A DNA stretch of 64,000 nucleotides from Arthrobacter sp. ok362 (GTDB taxonomy: Bacteria; Actinomycetota; Actinomycetes; Actinomycetales; Micrococcaceae), in NCBI RefSeq assembly GCF_900102785.1, contig NZ_FNGC01000001.1:362822-426821 (forward strand), given 5' to 3'. The notes below the pieces were generated by a model. That model made no database searches. It had not been told where the DNA came from and saw only the letters and a list, made by a program, of their open reading frames with translations. The position numbers and the translations under genes are program-made. Position 1 is the first letter of the stretch. The number at the start of each line of letters is the position of its first letter. Of the stretch, positions 55,796 to 63,061 are shown piece after piece.

Positions 55796-55808
55796 CTCGC
55801 TTTCCCCG

Positions 55809-55832
55809 CCCGGCAAAGGATCGATTAATGGG
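55809..55832 (+). repeat. Island palindromic repeat, copy 18
   Basis: CCCGGCAA, AGGATCGAT, TAATGGGA. Confidence 0.7.
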
Positions 55833-55971
55833 ACAGGGGATGGCTCGCCCGGGACTTCAGGAGTTCCCGGCGCCACAAGGGCTGTGAATCGCTGCGGTAT
55901 TTGGCACGCATGTAATGGCCCTGTTTGGTGCAACCAGTGCTGTAGGCTCCGGTTCGAACATTGGAGGACTG

Positions 55972-56211
55972 ATGCTGAACTACTTTCGCGAGATGCAAGA
56001 GGCACGATTTGCGACCTCTGAACGCCGAATCTATGGCTATGGTTCTGCCGGCATCGTGATTGCAGTCATGGCACTGGTGTTTGCGGTCCTCGCACCCAAA
56101 TGGATTTTCTGGACGACCTTCGCCGTTTTTTGCGTTCTGGACGCTTTCCTGACCAGAACGTGGATCAGCGAGGGCGCGCTCCAAGCCTATCGAGGCGGCC
56201 AGCCCGGCTGA
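55972..56211 (+). CDS. Small membrane protein
   Basis: 79 residues from ATG 55972 with GGAGG at 55963-55967; a 98-residue version from 55915 is less likely. Hydrophilic N-terminus, then two hydrophobic helices (GSAGIVIAVMALVFAVLAP and FWTTFAVFCVLDAFL). First of three small membrane genes in this module. Function unknown. Confidence 0.68.
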   Translation: MLNYFREMQEARFATSERRIYGYGSAGIVIAVMALVFAVLAPKWIFWTTFAVFCVLDAFLTRTWISEGALQAYRGGQPG

Positions 56212-56284
56212 CGTCGCTCCGGGTCACGGGCAGCGTAATGACAGTGGCTCCAACGGCCATCATCGAGACAAAACGGGGGAAGCA

Positions 56285-56593
56285 ATGGACAATCGTCCGA
56301 CCAATGAAACTGGAATGCCACCGGTCCTGTCCGTCGTCCACCTTGTCCTCAGCCTCTGCGCCTTGGCGGCAACAAGCGCCGCGGCCATCCTGTGGAATCC
56401 GATCGACACGGACTTCATCACTCGCGCCGACAATGCGGGGTGGGACATGACCATGCTCTTGCCTCACCAAATGGAACTCTCACTCGTCGTTAATGCGTCA
56501 GTTCTCATAACATTTGTCCTCGTCGCGACCGCGTTCTACGGAGTGCTGGCCTCACGCCGACGGGCCAAGGACTCACACGGAGCAAACGCATGA
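56285..56593 (+). CDS. Small membrane protein
   Basis: 102 residues with two hydrophobic helices (about 15-36, LSVVHLVLSLCALAATSAA; and about 68-88, VVNASVLITFVLVATAFYG). ATGA overlap with the next gene. Possibly works with the HAAS-type protein that follows. Family unknown. Confidence 0.7.
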   Translation: MDNRPTNETGMPPVLSVVHLVLSLCALAATSAAAILWNPIDTDFITRADNAGWDMTMLLPHQMELSLVVNASVLITFVLVATAFYGVLASRRRAKDSHGANA

Positions 56594-56979
56594 GCTACGA
56601 GCGGCACCTGACCTTCAACCTCAGAATGCGTGGGTTGTCCGAACCCGAGATCGCCGGAGTACTCGACGAGGTGCGGGCGCATGAGGCCGCCTCAGAGAAT
56701 CCAGCTAACGCTGAATTCGGCACAGCCGAGGACTACGCGAAGCAGTTCCCCAGGAAGAAGAGGCGGACCCGGGGAAGCGCCATCGTGATCATCGGGGGAG
56801 TATTGGCGATCGCCTACATTCTCTTCGTGATCCTCCTCGCAATCCTCTTCAGAGTCGACATTCGAGAGTATGTCGGCCCGATCACGCTCTGGCCGGGGCT
56901 CGTGGTGATCCTTGCCGGTACCTTGGCTGGATTCCTGACCGATTACTTCCAGCCAGCCCGGAGCTCACGAGCCCGCTAA
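56590..56979 (+). CDS. HAAS/DUF1700-like membrane protein
   Basis: 129 residues. The first ~50 residues (YERHLTFNLRMRGLSEPEI ... VRAHEAASENPANAEFGTAEDYAKQF) resemble the HAAS/DUF1700 helical domain of proteins that go with PadR-type regulators; two hydrophobic helices follow (IVIIGGVLAIAYILFVILL and LWPGLVVILAGTLAG). No PadR gene is adjacent. Last gene of a three-gene module. Confidence 0.68.
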   Translation: MSYERHLTFNLRMRGLSEPEIAGVLDEVRAHEAASENPANAEFGTAEDYAKQFPRKKRRTRGSAIVIIGGVLAIAYILFVILLAILFRVDIREYVGPITLWPGLVVILAGTLAGFLTDYFQPARSSRAR

Positions 56980-57082
56980 GGTCCCCCAACCGGGACGGCG
57001 ACAATGCCAATCAGAGCTGCGATTTAGCCGCCACTTACACCGCTAACAGTCACAGCTAAACACGGCTCGCGAGCTATAAGCG

Positions 57083-57107
57083 TCCCATTAAGGGTTCGGC
57101 TTACGGG
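57083..57107 (+). repeat. Island palindromic repeat, copy 19
   Basis: TCCCATTAA, GGGTTCGGC, TTACGGG. Confidence 0.7.
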
Positions 57108-57135
57108 CTTCCCCAACCGCGCGGAGGAATCGCGC

Positions 57136-57699
57136 TCAGCGCCTCGTCTCGTACCTGGTCAGGACCACGCCACCGGGAAACGTCCGCGTCTCCACCAGGT
57201 TCAGGTTCACCCAGCTGTCCAGCGAGGTGAAGAACGGAGTACCGCCGCCCACCAGGACCGGATGGGTGGCTAGCGCGTACTCGTCGATCAGCCCGGCCCG
57301 CATGGCCGCCCCGGCGAGCGTTGCGCCGCCGACGCTCATCGGGCCGCCGTCCCCGGCCTTGAGCCGGGTGATCTCGGCGATCGCGTCGCCGGTGACCAGG
57401 CGGGTGTTCCAGTCGACCTTGTCGATCGTCGAGGAGAACACCACCTTCGGCGAGTCCCGCCAATTCCGCGCGAACTCGATCTCCGCCGGGGTGGCGTTGG
57501 GCTGCTGGTCGCCGGTCGGCCAGTAGGAGCTCATGGTCTCCCAGAGCTTGCGGCCGTACAGCGATAGGCTGCTAGCCCGCTCCTGGTCAAGCCACCACTG
57601 GAACAGTTCGTCGCTCGGCCCGCTCCAGCCGATGTCGTCGCCGGCCGCGGCGATGTAGCCGTCCAGGGTCAGATTCATGCCGTAGATCAGTTTCCGCAC
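57136..57699 (-). CDS. Dihydrofolate-reductase-family (RibD C-terminal) protein, paralogue B
   Basis: 187 residues, same length and about 80% identical by eye to the protein at 53812-54375 (LIYGMNLTLDGYIAAAGDD; LYGRKLWETMSSYWP; ATHPVLVGGGTPFFTSL). GTG start. On the opposite strand to paralogue A. The gene stops about 30 bp from repeat copy 19, and copy 20 lies 150 bp upstream of its start. Confidence 0.9.
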   Translation of the reverse strand: MRKLIYGMNLTLDGYIAAAGDDIGWSGPSDELFQWWLDQERASSLSLYGRKLWETMSSYWPTGDQQPNATPAEIEFARNWRDSPKVVFSSTIDKVDWNTRLVTGDAIAEITRLKAGDGGPMSVGGATLAGAAMRAGLIDEYALATHPVLVGGGTPFFTSLDSWVNLNLVETRTFPGGVVLTRYETRR

Positions 57700-57848
57700 G
57701 GCGCCAGCCTTCCGTCTCGCAGTGGTCGAGGGCGTCAGTGAACTCTGTCGTCCCGCATATGATCGGCAGCATCCTGTCCCTCATGGAGCCACCGTAACTG
57801 CCCATGATCTGGATGCCATAGCCTTCGGTCCGCGTTTCAACTGAGCTG

Positions 57849-57873
57849 CCCGGTGAAGGATCGGCTTACGGGC
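57849..57873 (+). repeat. Island palindromic repeat, copy 20
   Basis: CCCGGTGA, AGGATCGGC, TTACGGGC, with the dyad extended to GCTGCCCG (57845-57852) / CGGGCAGC (57869-57876). Last clear copy. The following ~350 bp (57874-58223) show no gene. Confidence 0.8.
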
Positions 57874-58223
57874 AGCGTGATGTACGCGAAAGTCGGTCTT
57901 GATGCTTCGGCGGGCCTCCACGTAATGCACGGCTCACGTGCGGGCACATGGATGGGTGAATGACCAGATGCACATGGACCTCCGGACAGGACTGGATTCA
58001 GCAGGCTGGGAGGCTGCATCGCCGTGGGTCTCCAGCAGGCGGGTCGCAGCATGGTTTCCAGTCGGCTTGCGACAGAATCGGAGGTGCTCAGTATGTGGAT
58101 CCAGGGAGGGTATCGATAACTCCCAGACCAGCCATGGTCGACTTGAATCGATCGGCCGTCCCAACGAAAGTGAGTCCTTGTGGGTATCTTCAGGAGGAAG
58201 TCTCCCGGGCCTGGCGCCTACTG

Positions 58224-58559
58224 ATGTATCGAGGCAGACTTTTCGCACGCCTTTATGACGAAGCGAGCGTGCCAGGGATCCGCGGCTACCCGCACAGGGA
58301 GTTCGCGCCGGGCATCGTCGAGATGATCGCGCTCGACCTCCCGGACACCGTTACGGTTTTCAGTCATAACAACGCGAATAAGTTCGGCGGGTTCGAAGCC
58401 CTCAGAACCCAAGGGATTGCGAACCTTCACGGGCTGGAGGTCGAACAACTCGAAACCCTCCCCGCACCGGGAGGCGTCGGCTTAGGCTGTAGCTGTGAGC
58501 CAACCGCTGGACGAGGGTCCGTTCTTTCACGGCACGAAAGCCAACCTCCGGGACGGTGA
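58224..58559 (+). CDS. Hypothetical protein, 3' end overlapped by arr (probably truncated)
   Basis: The frame from ATG 58224 reads MYRGRLFARLYDEASVPG, then HREFAPGIVEMIALDLPD, then NNANKFGGFEALRTQGIANL, which looks like true coding sequence to about 58480. From 58495 it runs in another frame through the arr gene to 58559. The original end was probably replaced when the arr segment joined. No family recognised. Confidence 0.45.
   Translation: MYRGRLFARLYDEASVPGIRGYPHREFAPGIVEMIALDLPDTVTVFSHNNANKFGGFEALRTQGIANLHGLEVEQLETLPAPGGVGLGCSCEPTAGRGSVLSRHESQPPGR
58483..58488 (+). promoter_or_regulatory. Leaderless -10 box of arr
   Basis: TAGGCT, 6 nt before GTG 58495. Confidence 0.6.
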
Positions 58560-58905
58560 TCTCCTTAGGGCGGGCTTCAGGTCGAACTACCGTCCCGAAG
58601 TCGTGATGAATCACATCTATTTCACCGCTCTTCCGAACGGTGCGGGACTCGCTGCGGAACTCGCGACGGGTGACGGCGCTCCGCGCGTCTACGCCGTCGA
58701 GCCGACCGGGGCATTCGAGGACGACCCGAACGTGACCGACAAGAAATTCCCCGGCAACCCCACCCGGTCATATCGCAGCAGTGCCCCGCTCAGGGTCGTC
58801 GGCGAAGTCACCGATTGGACACGACAGGCGCCCGAGGCGCTACAGGCGTGGAAAGAACGCCTGGCAGCACTCCGCGCGGACGAGCGAGGCGAAATCATCA
58901 ACTGA
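58495..58905 (+). CDS. arr: NAD+-rifampin ADP-ribosyltransferase
   Basis: 136 residues, full length for Arr enzymes that inactivate rifamycins by ADP-ribosylation. Strong motif match: FFHGTKANLRDGDLL, GFRSNYRPEVVMNHIYF, YAVEPTGAFEDDPNVTDKKF, GNPTRSYRS and PLRVVGEVTDW. Close relatives arr-2/arr-3 are integron cassettes. Starts at GTG 58495 with a leaderless -10 box. Confidence 0.95.
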   Translation: MSQPLDEGPFFHGTKANLRDGDLLRAGFRSNYRPEVVMNHIYFTALPNGAGLAAELATGDGAPRVYAVEPTGAFEDDPNVTDKKFPGNPTRSYRSSAPLRVVGEVTDWTRQAPEALQAWKERLAALRADERGEIIN

Positions 58906-59086
58906 CGAGGATCACGCTCCTTCAAGGGCATAGAACGTAAGCGGACCCCTGAGAGGGCGACCGCATCAGGGTTCGCCGCCGTCAGCTCGGATTTGGCCCA
59001 TGACAGAACTACCGTTGCCCTGATTGCCCACGGGGCTTGTTCGATTGAGTCCCAGCTCCCCACTGGAGCTAATCGGCCCGACTCGG

Positions 59087-59092
59087 TAGCGT
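59087..59092 (+). promoter_or_regulatory. Leaderless -10 box of the VOC gene
   Basis: TAGCGT, 7 nt before ATG 59100. Confidence 0.5.
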
Positions 59093-59099
59093 GCAATGC

Positions 59100-59540
59100 A
59101 TGGCCATTAAACTAGAGAACGTCGGCATCGCCGTTCGCGACCTCGAAGCAACGATCGCCTTTTTCACCGACCTCGGTCTCACGGTCGTCGGCCGTGACAC
59201 GGTCAGTGGTGAGTGGACCGATACTGCCGTGGGCCTTGATGGCAACCATGCCAAAATTGCGATGCTCCAAACACCAGACGGTCACGGTCGCATTGAGCTC
59301 TTCGAGTACATCCATCCCGAAGCAATTGAGTCGAGCCCCACTCGTCCCAACGAGATTGGCATGCACCGCGTCGCCTTCTCAGTCGACGACATAGACGAAG
59401 CCCTTGAGATCGCCGCGAGGCACGGCTGCCGGCCGCTACGCGGCGTGGCGACCTACGAGGACGTCTACAAACTCACGTACGTTCGTGGTCCCAGCGGCAT
59501 CATCGTGATGCTCGCCGAGGAACTGAAGACGAAGAACTGA
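59100..59540 (+). CDS. VOC family (glyoxalase/bleomycin-resistance-like) protein
   Basis: 146 residues of two beta-alpha-beta-beta-beta units: NVGIAVRDLEATIAFFTDLG at the start and MHRVAFSVDDIDEALEIAAR in the second half. Metal-ligand positions include HRVAFSV and E in the strand GIIVMLAEEL. Substrate unknown. Leaderless start. The 190-bp gap after it shows no gene. Confidence 0.9.
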   Translation: MAIKLENVGIAVRDLEATIAFFTDLGLTVVGRDTVSGEWTDTAVGLDGNHAKIAMLQTPDGHGRIELFEYIHPEAIESSPTRPNEIGMHRVAFSVDDIDEALEIAARHGCRPLRGVATYEDVYKLTYVRGPSGIIVMLAEELKTKN

Positions 59541-59729
59541 CGGCCGGATCGGCGTGGTGTCCCTGGTTAGGGCTCTTCTTCAGCAAGAGGACCTCGAGCG
59601 CCGCATCGATGGGGCATCCGCTACGCGGTTCCGTGTACATCGCGGCTTGATTCTTCCATCGTCGGTCTTGAGTCGTTGGGTTCGATCACCCTAAAGTGAT
59701 TGCCAACGACAAGCACTTCAGGAGATGAC

Positions 59730-60389
59730 ATGTCCCTCGTCCGCGTGCATAACTTCTCGGTCTCCCTCGATGGCTTCGGCACCGGCGAGGGCCAGCAACT
59801 CGATGCTCCGTTCGGTCACGCAGGCTCACGGCTAATGGAGTGGGCCATCGAGACGCGCACTTTCCGCGAGATGGGCATCCCCGGGGAGTCGGAGGGGTCT
59901 TTCGGCGTCGACGAGGCGTTCGCCAGCAAGTGGGGGCCCGGGATCGGCGTGGAGATCATGGGGCGCAACAAGTTCGGCCCTCAACGCGGTCCCTGGGAGG
60001 ACGAGGAATGGAAGGGATGGTGGGGCGATAACCCTGTCTTCCACACCCCTGTCGTTGTTCTGACACACCATCCTCGGCCGGTACTCGAGATGGAAGGCGG
60101 AACAACCTTCCATTTCGTTGACGCCGACCCCGTCTCCGCGCTCAAGCAGGCTCGCGCCTTGGCCGGCGACCTCGACGTCCGGATCGGTGGCGGCGTCAGC
60201 ACGATTCGACAGTTCCTCGAGGCTGATCTGATCGACCACATGCACATCGTCCTCGTGCCGATCGTCCTGGGCCGGGGCGAACGGCTCTGGAACGGACTCG
60301 AAGGACTCGAACAACGCTTTGAAATCGAAGCGACCGCATCTCCACGCGGAGTTCTCCATCTGATCTTCACTCGTCGCACGGCCCCGTAG
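59730..60389 (+). CDS. Dihydrofolate-reductase-family (RibD C-terminal) protein, third copy
   Basis: 219 residues, a longer and more distant member of the RibD_C/DHFR-like family: SLVRVHNFSVSLDGFGTGEG, GVEIMGRNKFGPQRGPW, VRIGGGVSTIRQFLEADLID and HIVLVPIVLGRGERLWNGL. CAGGAG box at 59718-59723. Such proteins are widespread in actinobacteria with unknown substrates. Confidence 0.9.
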   Translation: MSLVRVHNFSVSLDGFGTGEGQQLDAPFGHAGSRLMEWAIETRTFREMGIPGESEGSFGVDEAFASKWGPGIGVEIMGRNKFGPQRGPWEDEEWKGWWGDNPVFHTPVVVLTHHPRPVLEMEGGTTFHFVDADPVSALKQARALAGDLDVRIGGGVSTIRQFLEADLIDHMHIVLVPIVLGRGERLWNGLEGLEQRFEIEATASPRGVLHLIFTRRTAP

Positions 60390-60602
60390 GCCGACTTGGG
60401 AGCGATCGCCCGTGGACGACCTTCCACGAGACGCTCGCCGTCGACCTGGCCCCCTTAGGCGCGCTGCGTCTCATGAACCGTGTCCGCGATCCACGTCAAG
60501 GAAGCAGTGTTTGCCATACCTCGTCCGGTCGTGTCCGAACTTCACGCCAGACTGACCCGTTGCGCTTTCGGTGGTTGTCCTTCTCGCAAACGAAGGACGG
60601 CT

Positions 60603-60845
60603 CTAGACCTCGATCCAGTACCGCAGGACCTCGCCGCTGCCAGTCCGGACGGCACTCTCCAGGACTCCACCACACCGTTCGATGGTTTTCACAGAGGCGT
60701 GGTTGCCAGCGAAGCACACCAACAGAACGCGGCCCGGGCCGCGGTCGCGTCCCAGAGCGATCATTTCTCGGAGAGCCTGCGTTGCAAGGCCACGGCCTCT
60801 CGCAGAGGGCCGGATGCCGTACCCGATATGGCCCAAAACGTCCAC
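60603..60845 (-). pseudogene. GNAT acetyltransferase, 5'-truncated
   Basis: Only the acetyl-CoA half remains: GHIGYGIRPSARGRGLATQAL and FAGNHASVKTIERCGGVLE with RYWIEV at the end. The N-terminal half of the domain is missing; upstream is the terminator of the peptidase gene. Likely a remnant. Adjacent gap 60390-60602 shows nothing. Confidence 0.75.
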
Positions 60846-60886
60846 GCGCTACAACGGGCGCGTCTGGGCCGTGGCCGCTACCCAAA

Positions 60887-60924
60887 ACGAGATCGCTCCT
60901 GAGGACTCTCCGGAGCGATCTCGT
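60887..60924 (-). terminator. Rho-independent terminator of the M24 peptidase gene
   Basis: Perfect 13-bp stem ACGAGATCGCTCC (60887-60899) / GGAGCGATCTCGT (60912-60924) with a 12-nt loop; on the minus strand it is followed by TTTT. It lies about 40 bp after the peptidase stop. Confidence 0.85.
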
Positions 60925-60961
60925 TCCGGGTCCACGTCAGATCGTGGACCACGTCGGCTAA

Positions 60962-62101
60962 CTAGTGGACGATTCTCATCTCGTGCGAGGTCTGGTTGAG
61001 TCGCCGTCCGCCGTCGGGAACGACCGTCACTATGTCCTCGATCCGTACGCCGAACCTGCCCGGCAGGTAGATTCCGGGTTCGATCGAAAAGCACATGCCG
61101 GGGTGGAGGATCTGGGTTTCGCCCTCGACCATGTACGGCGGCTCGTGAGTCGTCAGTCCGATTCCGTGCCCGACGCGGTGAATGAAGTAGTCGCCGTAGC
61201 CGGCTTCAGTGATCACCGCCCGGGACACGCGATCGATCTCCTGGCACTCGACGCCTGGCCGCACGGCCTCGAACCCGGCCTGCTGTGCGTGTCTGACGAC
61301 GTCGTGAACCTCGCGCTCCTCGGCGGTGGGTTCGCCGACGTGCACGGTCCGCGTCGTGTCTGATCCGTAGCCGTGTTTGAGGCCGCCGAAGTCGAGCACC
61401 ACCATGTCGCCGTCCTCGATGATCCGCGGGCCGATCTCGTGGTGAGGGTTGGCGCCGTTCGGACCCGAACCGACGACGGTGAAGTCCACCTGCGAATGAC
61501 CGAATTGGCGAAGTAGGTCGGCGAGATCAGAGCCGACGTCGGTCTCGCTGCGCCCAGCGAACCGCACGGTGACGATCTCCTCGTACGCCTGGTCTGCGGC
61601 CGCGCCGGCCGCCGCCAGCCGCTCGATCTCGTCGTCATCCTTGATCGCCCGAAGCATCGGCAGGGCGGTCGTCATCGAGACGTAGGACGACTTGGGCAGT
61701 CGATCCTGCAGGCCGAGGAGGTGCATGGCCCAGGCCGAGTCAGAGACGGCATAACGTCCGGTGCCGGCCATCAGCGTCGCAGATTCCGTGTAGGGGTCGC
61801 TCCCGTCGGTCCAGTCGGTGATCCGCAGAATCGAGGCGCCGGCGGCCGCTTCCGCGTCGGGCCTCTCGAGCCTCGGAACGATCATGGCGGGCTCCGCGTC
61901 GACGGGGATAACGAGCATGGTGATGCGTTCAGTGATGGCCACGGGTGCATACCCGGTGAGGTACAGCAGGTCCGGTCCGGGAGTGACCAGGATGCCGTCG
62001 AGCCCGGCATCTTGGGCGGCGTGGGCTGCTCGCCGCAACCGCTTGGCGAAGTCATCGGCGGTGAACGGAGCCGGCTCGGAAAGGCTGCGATGATCACTCA
62101 T
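60962..62101 (-). CDS. M24 family metallopeptidase (Xaa-Pro aminopeptidase/dipeptidase-like)
   Basis: 379 residues. N-terminal creatinase-like domain (GILVTPGPDLLYLTGY), then the pita-bread catalytic domain with all five metal ligands: DMVVLDFGG, GSDTTRTVHVG, HRVGHGIGLTTHE, SIEPGIYLPG and GVRIEDIVTV. Start ATG 62101 chosen; in-frame starts at 62110 (ATG) and 62137 (TTG) are possible. Substrate class Xaa-Pro peptides, or a creatinase-like reaction. Ends at its own terminator. Confidence 0.92.
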   Translation of the reverse strand: MSDHRSLSEPAPFTADDFAKRLRRAAHAAQDAGLDGILVTPGPDLLYLTGYAPVAITERITMLVIPVDAEPAMIVPRLERPDAEAAAGASILRITDWTDGSDPYTESATLMAGTGRYAVSDSAWAMHLLGLQDRLPKSSYVSMTTALPMLRAIKDDDEIERLAAAGAAADQAYEEIVTVRFAGRSETDVGSDLADLLRQFGHSQVDFTVVGSGPNGANPHHEIGPRIIEDGDMVVLDFGGLKHGYGSDTTRTVHVGEPTAEEREVHDVVRHAQQAGFEAVRPGVECQEIDRVSRAVITEAGYGDYFIHRVGHGIGLTTHEPPYMVEGETQILHPGMCFSIEPGIYLPGRFGVRIEDIVTVVPDGGRRLNQTSHEMRIVH

Positions 62102-62137
62102 GGTTCGCATTTTCGTGCGCGGGGCATCACTGGTCAA

Positions 62138-62760
62138 CCCATCGCCCGGACAGCCGCTCCAGTAACTATGGAATCACCCGTCGCGGGCTGGACTACGCCG
62201 AGCACTGTGTCGTCGACCCCTTCGTCGATAACGAGTCCCGCTCCAGTGGCCGCACCATGCTGCCCATGCCCGACGAGACCGAGAGCGACCTCGCCCACGC
62301 AACCGCCGTCGCGACGACCGTGAGGATCACCGGTGGAAGGAGCCCGTCCGGCGCTCCAGGTTCTGCACGATACTGAAGGCGGCTGGGCCATTGCTGATAG
62401 CGGGGGACCAGAATGCTCCGGGTGCCTGCATAGCAATGCACATCTGGCATGTGATTGCCGCGGATCTGTCCTTGAAGCAGTTGGCGGTAGTGCCTCCAGG
62501 AACAGAGGCCAACCGCCGGAGCGTCGATGATGCTTTGGAGTTCAGGAATTCGTCCTCGAGCCTTCGAAGTGAGTCGAGCGCGACCCCGTCCGCTGGAAGT
62601 CCGTTGTGCTGCGCTGCGAACGCAGCATGGACGCCGTCCTCGAGCTAGTCGTGCAGTGCAGACGACTTCTGACATTCCGTGCAGTCCGCTTCTGAAAGTG
62701 ACGGCAGATCATGGCAGTGCGCTGGCGAAACATTGCCGCTAAATGCCGGCTCGAAATGCC
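62138..62760 (+). other. 620-bp region without a convincing gene
   Basis: On the plus strand 62160-62330 reads without stops (RRGLDYAEHCVVDPFVDNE ... MPDETESDLAHATAVATT), and 62391-62648 reads IAGDQNAPGACIAMHIWHV and LSLKQLAVVPPGTEANR. Both look like remnants of coding sequence without intact ends. No family recognised. Probably decayed genes at the island's right edge. Confidence 0.4.
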
Positions 62761-62970
62761 CTAGCGGCGTCTGGAGCGTCCCCGGGCTCCCAGCCCACCG
62801 CCCAGCACGGGAGATCCCATGCCGAGGAGGTAGCCGAAGTCATACCAGTTCCCCGCGCGGGCGGAGTTGTAGAACGGGAACTCGCTCCAGGCCCCGAAGA
62901 CATGGGCGATCAGGACGATCCATGCCGTCAGCCCATTCCAGAACCCCCACAGCAGGTCTTGCCACCACAC
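62761..62970 (-). CDS. Small membrane protein
   Basis: 69 residues: one or two hydrophobic stretches (LLWGFWNGLTAWIVLIAHVFG) followed by a short aromatic/glycine-rich part (WYDFGYLLGMGSPVLGGG) and an Arg-rich tail. GTG 62970 with AAGGGAG at 62977-62983. Function unknown. Codon use returns to the core type. Confidence 0.7.
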   Translation of the reverse strand: MWWQDLLWGFWNGLTAWIVLIAHVFGAWSEFPFYNSARAGNWYDFGYLLGMGSPVLGGGLGARGRSRRR

Positions 62971-63061
62971 GATGTACTCCCTTGGCCGGAATCCACGGCG
63001 CCCGGACGAGCCAGGACAGCCCGAAGCCAGAATAGCGGGCCAGTCTGGGAGCGCCGTGTGC

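Noticed and set aside
45983..57876. Classical integron with attC sites
   Set aside because: I looked near the repeats for RYYYAAC/GTTRRRY core pairs and an intI-type tyrosine recombinase and found neither in the window. The arrangement is only integron-like.
45983..57876. CRISPR array
   Set aside because: Spacing ranges from about 200 to 1600 bp, copies occur in both orientations and the intervals are coding genes; no cas genes.
62391..62648. Small plus-strand gene at the island's right edge
   Set aside because: Reads as protein-like for about 45 codons but has no family match, no ribosome site and a low-complexity end; listed only as part of a region without convincing genes.
34935..62760. 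tRNA or att site flanking the island
   Set aside because: No tRNA-like cloverleaf or obvious direct repeat pair was seen at the two borders, so I did not call integration sites.
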